From Deltaproteobacteria bacterium (lineage in GTDB: Bacteria; Myxococcota_A; Polyangia; Haliangiales; JADYYK01), in NCBI GenBank assembly GCA_020853705.1, contig JADYYK010000109.1:1-54862 (forward strand): a stretch of DNA of 54,862 nucleotides, in the 5' to 3' direction. A program made the translations under genes and the position numbers. Of this stretch, positions 16,997 through 24,815 are shown piece after piece (position 1 is the stretch's first letter; every line of letters begins with the position of its first letter). The notes under the pieces are model-generated. The model did no database searches. It was not told the origin of the DNA and saw only the letters and a list, made by a program, of their open reading frames with translations.

Positions 16997-17329
16997 ATGA
17001 GGAACACGCACACGACCCAGCACGGAAAGCACACCTGGCGGCCGGCGCAACGCGGGCGCGAGGATGATGGCAATGCCTTCATCCCCGATCCTGGCGACGG
17101 CCCCGCGCACGCGCCGGACGAGCTCGCCGAGGAGCTGGCGCAGGAGTTCCTACAAGCCGCGACCTCGGGCGAGGACGCCGGCGCCGACGCGCGCGCCGTC
17201 GAGGTGCCCGAGGAGCGCGGCGGCCCCTTCGTCGAGAGCACGGCTGGCGAGGAGTTCGCCTGGACGCGGCCGCCCGGACGTCGTCGTGCTCGACGCGAGC
17301 CGTTTCCGACCAGCGGTCGCGCGCAATAG
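16997..17329 (+). CDS. Small conserved acidic protein
   Basis: 110 aa. The ATG at 16997 has GTGAGG about 8 nt upstream. The N-terminus is basic; the rest is acidic (DELAEELAQEFLQAATSGED, then VPEERGGPFVESTAGEEFA). I recall short deltaproteobacterial proteins with a similar EERGGPFVETTA motif, so the gene is likely real although the function is unknown. The frame is open far upstream because of GC bias. The upstream 244 bp to the cytochrome start is the probable divergent promoter region; no clear promoter was found. Confidence 0.65.
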   Translation: MRNTHTTQHGKHTWRPAQRGREDDGNAFIPDPGDGPAHAPDELAEELAQEFLQAATSGEDAGADARAVEVPEERGGPFVESTAGEEFAWTRPPGRRRARREPFPTSGRAQ

Positions 17330-17608
17330 CCGGTTGCGGGGCGCCGCGCGTGCGCGGCACCTCGATTGACCGCCGCGACACCCAGCTTTGCGGCGGATCG
17401 CCCACGTGCGCCCACTGGGGGCGGAGGTCCCGAATGGGGGGGACGGCCCCGGAGGGGGGGCCTGATCGCGATGCAAGCGCGCCCGGGGTGGGCCGCGCCG
17501 AGGTCAGGTCGCGCACACTCGTAACGCCACCTCGGTACAGGTCCCATCGTTGCAATGTTTCCCCAGCAGATTCGCCGAGATCACTTACCTGGGGGGAAGC
17601 AGAGCACG

Positions 17609-19162
17609 ATGGCACACACGGTCGCAGAGCTGGGCGGGTACGCGGTCTCCGAGCGCATCGGGTTCGGCGGCATGGCGGAGCTGTTCCTGGGCCATCGCGA
17701 GCAGCGCAGCGTCGCCATCAAGCGCGTGCTGCCCGCGCTGCTGGGGCAGAGCGACTACATCAACATGTTCCAGGACGAGGCCCGGCTGGCGGCGCGCCTC
17801 GAGCACCCCAACCTGGTGTGCGCCTGCGAGACCGGCGAGGACGAGGGCGCGCCCTACTATGTGATGGAGTACGTGCGCGGCAAGGACGCCCGCAAGCTGC
17901 TGCGTGCGGCGGGGCGTGGCCGGGCCATCCCGCTCGAGGTCGCGCTGTCGATCGTGTGCGGCGCGGCGCGCGGGCTGCACTTCGCCCACGAGCTGCGCGA
18001 CGACGACGGCGAGCTGCTCGGGGTGGTGCACCGCGACGTGTCGCCGTCGAACGTCATCATCGGCTTCGACGGGCGCGCGCGCGTCCTGGACTTCGGGGTC
18101 GCCAAGGCGGCGCGGCGCATGAGCGAGACGCGCACCGGGGTCATCAAGGGCAAGTCGGGCTACATGTCGCCCGAGCAGACCATGGGGCAGCCGGTCGATC
18201 GGCGCAGCGACGTGTTCGCGCTGGGCGTGCTGCTGTTCGAGCTGACCACGGGGACGCGGATGTATCGCGCCAGCGGCGATCTCGAGCTGCTCACGATGGC
18301 GGCCAAGGCGGACGTGCCGGCGCCGAGCTCGCGGCGGCCGGAGTATCCCGCGGCGCTGGAGGTCATCGTGCTGGGCGCGCTGGCGCGGCTGCCCGAGATG
18401 CGGCCGGCGACCGCGGCGGTGCTGGCGGCGCAGCTCGAGACCTTCGCGAGCGACGCTGGGCTGGAGGTGTCGGACGCGGTGGTGGCGGGCTACCTGGGGG
18501 AGCTGTTCCCCGAGGACGCGGCGGTGGCGGCGGCGCCGGCGGGGCTCGAGCTGGAGCTGGAGGCGTGCACCGCGATCGAGGCGCCGGAGGCGATGCGGGT
18601 GGCCTCGGGGTCGCAGTCGATGCCGGCGGCGTCGGGGTCGCAGTCGATGTCGGCGTCGCAGTCGATGTCGGTGTCCCGGTCGATCTCGCTACTGGATCAG
18701 GACTCGGTCGAGCAGGCCCTGGCCAACCTCGACGAGGCCGAGACGCTGTGCGCGCCGGGCCGCTTCGGCCACACCCTGGTGGCCGCCGTGGTGCCGCCGC
18801 CGCGGATCGCGCGCGGCACCCGGCCGGCGCCCATCCAGGTCGCGCCGCCGATCGGCCCGGTGGCCATGATGTCGCTGGAGGAGTTCACGCCTCACGCCGA
18901 CGCCGCGACAGTGGGGATCCCGCTGGCGCCGCTGGCGCTGGCCGCGCGGGCGCCCGGCGTTGCGCGGGTCGCGACGCTGCCGCTGCCGATGGCGGCCGTG
19001 GTCGCGCCGGCGGCCGCGGTGGCTGCCCAGGCCGATGGGCAGGGAGCGCCGCGTCCAGCAGCGCCGCTGCGCGCGCGGCGGCGCGGCGGCCTGCGCCGCG
19101 TGCTGGCGGCCGCGGGCTGGCTGACGCTGGTCGGCGCGACGGTCAGCCTGCTGGTCGGATGA
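17609..19162 (+). CDS. Hanks-type Ser/Thr protein kinase, tail-anchored
   Basis: 517 aa from the ATG at 17609, with GGGGGGAAG 11 nt upstream; it starts just before the glycine loop domain. Kinase motifs: IGFGGMAELFLG, VAIKRV, HRDVSPSNVI, VLDFGVAK and GYMSPEQ. HRDVSPSN is the myxobacterial variant of the catalytic loop, and the catalytic Asp is intact. After the kinase domain (about residues 12-275) comes a low-complexity linker with three SQSM units, then Ala/Pro-rich sequence, and a single hydrophobic helix at the extreme C-terminus (WLTLVGATVSLLVG), so it is anchored by its tail. The 279 bp before the start hold nothing I could assign. Confidence 0.9.
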   Translation: MAHTVAELGGYAVSERIGFGGMAELFLGHREQRSVAIKRVLPALLGQSDYINMFQDEARLAARLEHPNLVCACETGEDEGAPYYVMEYVRGKDARKLLRAAGRGRAIPLEVALSIVCGAARGLHFAHELRDDDGELLGVVHRDVSPSNVIIGFDGRARVLDFGVAKAARRMSETRTGVIKGKSGYMSPEQTMGQPVDRRSDVFALGVLLFELTTGTRMYRASGDLELLTMAAKADVPAPSSRRPEYPAALEVIVLGALARLPEMRPATAAVLAAQLETFASDAGLEVSDAVVAGYLGELFPEDAAVAAAPAGLELELEACTAIEAPEAMRVASGSQSMPAASGSQSMSASQSMSVSRSISLLDQDSVEQALANLDEAETLCAPGRFGHTLVAAVVPPPRIARGTRPAPIQVAPPIGPVAMMSLEEFTPHADAATVGIPLAPLALAARAPGVARVATLPLPMAAVVAPAAAVAAQADGQGAPRPAAPLRARRRGGLRRVLAAAGWLTLVGATVSLLVG

Positions 19163-19174
19163 GCCGCGGCCGCA

Positions 19175-20497
19175 TCAGGGCACCCAGGCGGTGACCAGGG
19201 CGGGCTCGCCGTCATCGAGCACCGTGATCGGAGGCGTGGCGTCGAGGCCGAGGACGTCGAGGTGGCCGCCGTCCCAGTAGGCCACGCAGCGGCCGTCGGG
19301 GGACAGGCTGGGCAGGCGCGCGCCGTCGGGCAGGCTGCGGGCCCGGCCGTCGTCGAGGCGGACCAGCTGCAGGCGCGGCGCGACGGACGCGGCGGGAAAG
19401 TCTCGCGGCGAGGTGTCGCCGGGGCGCTGCGGCTGGGCGCGGGCCTCGATGAGGAGGCCATCGCCGGCGCGCTGCAGCAGCTCCAGCGGGGCCGGCACGG
19501 CCAGGCCCTGGCGGGTCCACGGCGCGGCGCCGCGGGCGGAGCAGTGCAGCCCGCTGGCGCGGTCGTCGCGCAGGGTCAGGCACACCGCGCCGGTCGCGCT
19601 CAGCGTGGGCGCGGGGTCGCCGGACAGCGGACGCAGACCGGCGGGCAGCTCGAGCGGGACCGGGCGCAGGCTGCCGTCGGCGAAGTCGGCCCGGAAGTAC
19701 CCGGCGCCGTCGGTCAGCAGGGCCTGGTCGGGCTGCACCTCGGAGATGGCGAAGCCGGCGTGGGGCAGGGTGACGGTGCGGGTGCCCTGCGGACGCTCGT
19801 CGACCAGGGTGGCCCCGACCAGCAGCACGACATGGCCCGGCGGCGTCTCCAGCTCGGCGAACGGGCCGGTGAAGGGCTCGAGCAGGCCGGTCGCGGGGTC
19901 GAGCCAGCCGTGCACCGGCGCGCTGGAGCCGGTCCAGCCTGGCAGGCGACCGTCGCTGGCGAAGCTGCCCAGCAAGACGAAGTCGTGCACCCGCTCGCCG
20001 CCGTCGGGGCTGATCACCAGGGTGCCGAAGGCCGGCTCGCGCACATCCACCGCCAGGGTGCCGTCGGCGCCGACCACCGCGCGCGACCGGCCGAGCAGCG
20101 TCTTGGCCCAGCGCACCGCGCCGTCGGCGTCGAGCAGGACGTGGCTGGTCACCACGTCGGGGCTGGCGTAGTGGTGGCTGGTGCGCGAGACCACCACGAA
20201 GCCGCCAGCCGCGGCGAGCTGGCCGCTCCAGTAGGGCCGCGCGTCGGGCGTCTCGTCGAGCACGGGGAACTGGTAGGCCAGGCTGCGACTGCCGTCTGCG
20301 TGCAGCAGCACGACGTCGCGACCCAGCAGGGCGGCCATCACCGCGCGCCGGGGCGGCCCGGTGTCGAAGCCGCAGGCGCGCGCCGGCTGGCGCTGCTGCG
20401 CCGGAGCCGAGGGGTCGGGCTGGCCGCAGCCGGCCACGACCGAGGTGATGAGGCAGGCCATGACCAGGGGACGACGACGCGGCTTCATGGGCTGCAT
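19175..20497 (-). CDS. Hypothetical lipoprotein, possible beta-propeller
   Basis: 440 aa from the ATG at 20497 (a second ATG at 20488). Signal peptide with RRRP, hydrophobic core and lipobox VVAGC. The mature part has WD/NHL-like beta stretches with recurring Asp-Gly turns (VVLLHADGSRSLAYQF, HVLLDADGAVRWAK, AVVGADGTLAVD, LVISPDGGERVH), which fits a beta-propeller. No family recognised. It is divergent from the ArsR-rhodanese gene; the palindrome and promoter between them face away from this gene. Confidence 0.75.
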   Translation of the reverse strand: MQPMKPRRRPLVMACLITSVVAGCGQPDPSAPAQQRQPARACGFDTGPPRRAVMAALLGRDVVLLHADGSRSLAYQFPVLDETPDARPYWSGQLAAAGGFVVVSRTSHHYASPDVVTSHVLLDADGAVRWAKTLLGRSRAVVGADGTLAVDVREPAFGTLVISPDGGERVHDFVLLGSFASDGRLPGWTGSSAPVHGWLDPATGLLEPFTGPFAELETPPGHVVLLVGATLVDERPQGTRTVTLPHAGFAISEVQPDQALLTDGAGYFRADFADGSLRPVPLELPAGLRPLSGDPAPTLSATGAVCLTLRDDRASGLHCSARGAAPWTRQGLAVPAPLELLQRAGDGLLIEARAQPQRPGDTSPRDFPAASVAPRLQLVRLDDGRARSLPDGARLPSLSPDGRCVAYWDGGHLDVLGLDATPPITVLDDGEPALVTAWVP

Positions 20498-20614
20498 GGT
20501 GCGCCACCCGGCGCGGCGCACTGTCGATACTTTCGAGTCCGGATTGTATCGATGTCGTTGATGGTGATTGACCGGCGCCGCCGCGGGCCGTGCGCCCGCC
20601 ACGCCGAAGGGCGC

Positions 20615-20659
20615 TTGACTCACGGGGCGGATCGCTCATATTCAAACAAATGTTTGAAT
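20615..20659 (+). promoter_or_regulatory. Sigma70-type promoter overlapping an ArsR-type palindromic operator
   Basis: TTGACT at 20615-20620 and CATATT at 20637-20642 (16-bp spacer) form a plausible promoter. The perfect palindrome ATTCAAACA-AA-TGTTTGAAT at 20640-20659 covers the -10 region and the likely start site. The 9-2-9 arrangement is of the kind bound by ArsR/SmtB dimers. The next gene encodes such a regulator, so negative autoregulation is inferred. Confidence 0.7.
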
Positions 20660-20675
20660 GCTAGTTGGGGCCGGA

Positions 20676-21341
20676 TTGGACAAGCGTGGGTTCAAACAGC
20701 ACGTCTATGGCGAGCTGGCGCGCATCAGCAAGGCGGCGTCGAGCCCGGCCCGCCTGGAGCTGCTCGAGCTCCTGGCCCAGGGCGAGCGCTCGGTCGAGGC
20801 GCTGGCCGACGAGCTGGGCCAGCCCATCGCCAATACCTCGCACCACCTCAAGGTGCTGCGTGAGGCGCGCCTCATCGAGGCCCGCCGCGACGGCCAGCAC
20901 ATCCACTACCGCCTGGCCGACCCCCGGGTGTTCGACCTGGTGGCCACCATCCGCACCCTGGCCGAGCAGCACCTGGGCGAGGTCGGCGCCGTGGTCGCTG
21001 GCTACCTCGGGCGCCGCGACGACCTCGAGCCGGTGACTCGCGCCGAGCTGGTGGCGCGCGCCCGGGACGGCACCGCGCTGATCCTCGATGTGCGCCCGGC
21101 CCTGGAGTACCAGGCCGGCCACATCCCGGGCGCCGTCTCGATCCCGATCGGGGAGCTGCGGGCGCGGCTGGCCACGCTGCCACGCGGACGCGAGGTGGTG
21201 GCCTACTGCCGCGGGCCGTACTGCGTGTTCGCCTACCAGGCGGTCGAGCTCCTGCGCGCGCAGGGGCGCAAGGCGCGCCGGCTCGACCAGGGCTTCCCGG
21301 AGTGGCGCGCGGCCGGGCTGCCGGTCGAGGTGGCGTCATGA
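20676..21341 (+). CDS. ArsR-family repressor fused to a rhodanese domain
   Basis: 221 aa from the TTG at 20676. The alternative ATG at 20658 lies in the operator and would be almost leaderless. TTG has GGGG..GGA just upstream and gives the family N-terminus LDKRGFKQHVYGELARI. Residues 1-110 form a winged helix (SPARLELLELLAQGERSVEALADELG, then TSHHLKVLREARLIEARRDG). Residues 130-215 form a rhodanese with active loop CRGPYC, so a persulfide-carrying Cys is present. Such fusions are thought to sense reactive sulfur or metalloid stress; the ligand here is unknown. It overlaps the MFS gene by 4 nt (ATGA). Confidence 0.9.
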   Translation: MDKRGFKQHVYGELARISKAASSPARLELLELLAQGERSVEALADELGQPIANTSHHLKVLREARLIEARRDGQHIHYRLADPRVFDLVATIRTLAEQHLGEVGAVVAGYLGRRDDLEPVTRAELVARARDGTALILDVRPALEYQAGHIPGAVSIPIGELRARLATLPRGREVVAYCRGPYCVFAYQAVELLRAQGRKARRLDQGFPEWRAAGLPVEVAS

Positions 21342-22639
21342 GCGTCCGCACCTCCAGCGCTGCGCTGGCGCCGGCCGCGCCGAGCCTGCGCCTGGGCATC
21401 CGGGCCAACCTGGCCCAGTTCACGCTGCTGGTGGTCGTCAACGCCTTCGTGGGCGCCATGGTCGGGATGGAGCGCTCGATCCTGCCCGCCATCGCCAGCA
21501 CGGAGTTCCACCTGGTGGCGCGCGCCGCCATCCTGTCGTTCATCGTCGTCTTCGGCGTGTCCAAGGCGCTGACCAACTACTTCGCGGGGCGGCTGTCGGA
21601 CGCCATCGGGCGCCGCCGCGTGCTGATCGCGGGCTGGCTGGTTGCGACCCCGGTGCCGTTCCTGCTGATGTGGGCGCCGTCGTGGAACTGGATCCTGGCC
21701 GCCAACGTCCTGCTCGGCGTCAGCCAGGGGCTGACCTGGTCGACCACCGTGATCATGAAGATCGATCTCGCCGGGCCGGCGCGGCGCGGACTGGCCATGG
21801 GCCTCAACGAGTTCGCCGGCTACCTGGCGGTGGCGCTGTCGGCGCTGGCCACCGGGTATGTCGCGGCGCGCTACGGGCTGCGCCCCGAGCCGTTCGCGCT
21901 CGGCGTCGGCTTCGTGGCCATCGGCCTCGGGCTGTCGCTGCTGGCGGTGCGCGAGACCCAGCACCATGTGCGCCACGAGGCGGCGGGCCATGTCGGGGCG
22001 GCGCCGGCCACGCTGTCGGCGCGCGAGGTCTTCGCGCGCACCTCGCTGACCGACCGCGAGCTGTCGTCGATCAGCCAGGCCGGCCTGATCAACAACCTCA
22101 ATGACGGCATGGCCTGGGGGCTGGTCCCGCTGTTCTTCGCGGCCTCGGGGGCGACCCTGGGGCAGATCGCCTGGCTGGCCGCGATCTACCCCGCGGTGTG
22201 GGGGCTGGGGCAGCTTTACACCGGGGCGCTGTCGGATCGTGTCGGGCGCAAGTGGCTGATCGCGGGCGGCATGTGGGTCCAGGCGGTCGGGATCGCGGCC
22301 ATCGTGGCGACGCGCCAGCTGGGCGGCTTCGTGGTCGGTGGTGTGCTGCTGGGCCTCGGCACCGCCCTGGTGTACCCCACGCTGCTGGCCGCCATCGGCG
22401 ACGTCGCGCACCCCAGCTGGCGCGCCTCGGCGGTCGGGGTGTATCGGCTGTGGCGCGATCTCGGCTATGCGGTGGGGGCGCTGCTGGCGGGGCTGACCGC
22501 GGACTGGCTGGGGCTGGGCGCGGCGATCTGGCTGGTCGCCGGCGTCACCGCGGCGTCGGGCCTGGTGGTTGCGCTGCGCATGCGCGAGACGCTGGGACGC
22601 CCCGCGGCTGTCCTGGGTCCCAGCCCGGCCGCGAGCTGA
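21338..22639 (+). CDS. MFS transporter
   Basis: 433 aa, about 12 membrane helices. The conserved loop 2-3 motif appears as GRLSDAIGRRRVLIAG and its duplicate as GALSDRVGRKWLIAGG after helix 8. The central cytoplasmic loop carries His-rich ETQHHVRHEAAGHV. Co-transcribed and translationally coupled with the ArsR-rhodanese repressor, so it is probably an inducible exporter for whatever that repressor senses. The ATG at 21338 is chosen for the ATGA overlap. Substrate unknown. Confidence 0.88.
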   Translation: MSVRTSSAALAPAAPSLRLGIRANLAQFTLLVVVNAFVGAMVGMERSILPAIASTEFHLVARAAILSFIVVFGVSKALTNYFAGRLSDAIGRRRVLIAGWLVATPVPFLLMWAPSWNWILAANVLLGVSQGLTWSTTVIMKIDLAGPARRGLAMGLNEFAGYLAVALSALATGYVAARYGLRPEPFALGVGFVAIGLGLSLLAVRETQHHVRHEAAGHVGAAPATLSAREVFARTSLTDRELSSISQAGLINNLNDGMAWGLVPLFFAASGATLGQIAWLAAIYPAVWGLGQLYTGALSDRVGRKWLIAGGMWVQAVGIAAIVATRQLGGFVVGGVLLGLGTALVYPTLLAAIGDVAHPSWRASAVGVYRLWRDLGYAVGALLAGLTADWLGLGAAIWLVAGVTAASGLVVALRMRETLGRPAAVLGPSPAAS

Positions 22640-22734
22640 CCAGGCCGCGCAGCTCTTGCGCGCTTCCAGATCGGCGGCCACCCCCCCGGGTTGACTTCTG
22701 CGCTGGCACGCCGAATGCTCAGCAAGGAAGCACC

Positions 22735-23151
22735 GTGACGCCGAGGCGGAACATCCGACGCAGCGCTCTGGCCGTGGGGCTGCTGGCCCTGCTGGTGCTG
22801 GGGCAGACCGTGGCCGCGGCCGCGGTCTATCGCTGTCGCATGGATGGCGCCGCGCGAGCGCATTGCTGCTGTCCCAGGCCGGCCGCCAAGCAGGCGCCGA
22901 GCGGCCCGTCGATCACGCGTCAGGGCTGCTGCAAGGTCCAGTTCACCGAGGCGCGTGTCGCCAGCGTCGTCGCCGAGGCGGCGCGGACCGCGCAAGATCT
23001 GCGTTTGACCGTGGTGGCGCCTGCCATCGTCGTCGATGTGCCGGCGCCGGTCGTCGCGGTCGCGGTCGCCACCGTGCCGCGGCCGCTCGAGGAGGTCCGA
23101 CCTCCCCACGCGCCGCCGCTGCTCCTGCTCAAGTCGTCGCTGCTGATCTGA
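22735..23151 (+). CDS. Cys-rich exported protein preceding the Cus-type operon
   Basis: 138 aa from a GTG with AAGGAAG 4 nt upstream. Signal-like N-terminus (RRSALAVGLLALLVLGQTVA), then YRCRMDGAARAHCCCP, GCCKVQF and a Pro/Val-rich tail ending PPLLLLKSSLLI. The clustered cysteines (CRMDG...CCC...CC) suggest thiol chemistry or metal binding in the periplasm. It is the first gene before the TolC-CusB-CusA-like set, 104 bp upstream, and is probably part of the same response. No named family. An imperfect TTGACT at 22691 could be a -35 element but I see no good -10. Confidence 0.7.
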   Translation: MTPRRNIRRSALAVGLLALLVLGQTVAAAAVYRCRMDGAARAHCCCPRPAAKQAPSGPSITRQGCCKVQFTEARVASVVAEAARTAQDLRLTVVAPAIVVDVPAPVVAVAVATVPRPLEEVRPPHAPPLLLLKSSLLI

Positions 23152-23255
23152 GCCGCTGACTCCTCCGGTTTTCGGGAGTGAGTGCATGCGCACCAGCCCT
23201 GGTGTGCTGGCCACAGTGACGCGGCCGCGTGCCGTGTCAGCAGGAGCGGCGAGCG

Positions 23256-24815
23256 ATGTTGCAGTGGAGTTCAGGACTTTTGCTGATGGGCGCGCTGACC
23301 GGCTGTGTCGCCGGGCCAGGCCGGCTCGATGGTGATCGCTTCTTGCGCGAGGTCAGCGACCAGCGCACCGCGGCCCCATTGCCGGCGCCGACGCGGCCGA
23401 GCGCCGCCGACGAGGTCGGCCTGGCCAGCGCGGCGCGGGTCGAGGACATCGTTCGCGTGGTGCTGGCGCAGAGCCCCGATCTGGCCGAGATCGAGAGTCG
23501 GGTGCGCGCCGCGCTGGAGCGTGTGCCGGCCGCGGGCGCGCTGCCCGATCCCGAGCTGAAGGCCGAGCAGTGGGCCACCCCGCTGACCCGGCCATACCGG
23601 CTCGATCAGGCCGAGACCCTGATGCTGGGTGTGCGCCAGAGCTTCCCGGTGCCGGGCACCCGGGCCGCCCGCGCGCGCGCCGCGGTCGAGGACGCCGCCA
23701 TGGTCCGCGCCGACCTGGCGACGCGCAAGCTCGACCTCGCGGCCCAGGTGCGCCGCGCCTTCCTCGAGTACCTGCTCAGCGACCGCGAGCTGGCGGTGCA
23801 CGAGCAGCACGTCGAGCTGACCAGCCAGCTCGGCGAGCTGGCCCGGGTGCGCTACGCCGCCGCGCAGGGCACCCAGCAGGACGTGCTCAGGCTGGCGCTC
23901 GAGCTGGCGCGCCTGCACGGCGACCTCATCGCGGTCGAGCAGCGCAAGCGCTCCAGCGCGGCGCTGCTCAACGCGCTGATGGGGCGCGCGCCCGACGCCG
24001 CGCTGGGCCCCGCGGTCGAGCCGGCCGGGCTGGGCCGCGAGGATCAGGCCGGGCACCCGGAGCACAGCGACCACGCCGACCACGACCACGCCGTCGGCGC
24101 CGGCAAGACCGGCGCGACCGGCGACGGCGACGCCAGCGCCAACGCCAACGCCAACGCCAACGCCAACGCCAACGCCAACGCCAACGCCAACGCCAGCGCC
24201 AACGCCAACGCCAGCGCCAACGCCAACGCCAACGCCAACGCCGACGCCGACGCCGCCCTGGCTGCCCGCCTGGGCGCTCGCCCCGAGCTGGCGCGCGCCC
24301 GCCACGCCATCGCGCGCAGCAGCGCCGAGCTGTCGGCCGCCCGCGCCGCCGCGAAGTGGCCGACCTTCATGATCGGCGTCGACTACATGTACATGCCGCT
24401 GCATGGCGAGCACGGCTATGGCGCCATGCTCTCGATGTCGCTGCCCTGGCTGTCGAGCCGCCACCGCGACGAGGTCCGCGCCGCCGAGCACAGCGCCGCC
24501 GCCGAGGCCGCCGCGCTGCGCGCCGAGGCCGCCCGGGTGCGCTTCGAGCTGGCCGACGCCCAGACCCGCGTCAGCGCGGCGCGCGAGGCCATGGCGCTCT
24601 TGCAGCACGACCTCGCGCCCCAGGCCGCGCAGGCGCTGGAGGCCGCCGAGGTCAGCTTCGGCGCCGGCCAGGGCGACGCGCTGGCCGTGGTCGACGCAGG
24701 GCGCACCTGGCGCGACGTCACCCTGGAGCTGGAGCGCAGCCGGATCCGCCTCGCCGCCGCCCTGGTCGATCTCGACCGGGCGCTGGGAACCCCGCCGCAA
24801 GGAGCCACGCCATGA
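23256..24815 (+). CDS. TolC-family outer-membrane efflux protein (CusC-like), with expanded linker
   Basis: 519 aa. The ATG at 23256 has AGGAG 9 nt upstream and gives a signal peptide with lipobox LTGC. It contains two OEP repeats: the first with VRQSFPVPGTRAARARAAVEDAA and a coiled stretch EHQVELTSQLGELARVRYAAAQGT-like region; the second with RPELARARHAIARSSAEL and a GYGAMLSMSLPW strand. Between them is a His-rich segment (HPEHSDHADHDH) and a long Asn-Ala/Ser-Ala repeat. It forms the outer-membrane channel of the tripartite pump and overlaps the CusB-like gene by 4 nt. The repeated linker is not found in ordinary CusC proteins. Confidence 0.9.
   Translation: MLQWSSGLLLMGALTGCVAGPGRLDGDRFLREVSDQRTAAPLPAPTRPSAADEVGLASAARVEDIVRVVLAQSPDLAEIESRVRAALERVPAAGALPDPELKAEQWATPLTRPYRLDQAETLMLGVRQSFPVPGTRAARARAAVEDAAMVRADLATRKLDLAAQVRRAFLEYLLSDRELAVHEQHVELTSQLGELARVRYAAAQGTQQDVLRLALELARLHGDLIAVEQRKRSSAALLNALMGRAPDAALGPAVEPAGLGREDQAGHPEHSDHADHDHAVGAGKTGATGDGDASANANANANANANANANANASANANASANANANANADADAALAARLGARPELARARHAIARSSAELSAARAAAKWPTFMIGVDYMYMPLHGEHGYGAMLSMSLPWLSSRHRDEVRAAEHSAAAEAAALRAEAARVRFELADAQTRVSAAREAMALLQHDLAPQAAQALEAAEVSFGAGQGDALAVVDAGRTWRDVTLELERSRIRLAAALVDLDRALGTPPQGATP
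24131..24250 (+). repeat. GCCAAC/GCCAGC hexamer array in the TolC-like gene
   Basis: About 20 six-base units, nearly all GCCAAC with a few GCCAGC and GCCGAC, encode alternating Ala and Asn/Ser/Asp. It lies between the two OEP repeats, so it would form a flexible extramembrane loop. Uniform units indicate slippage expansion. Confidence 0.9.

Noticed and set aside
22691..22719. CueR-type copper promoter before the Cus-type operon
   Set aside because: The spacing and palindrome of MerR-family promoters are absent; only an isolated TTGACT is seen.
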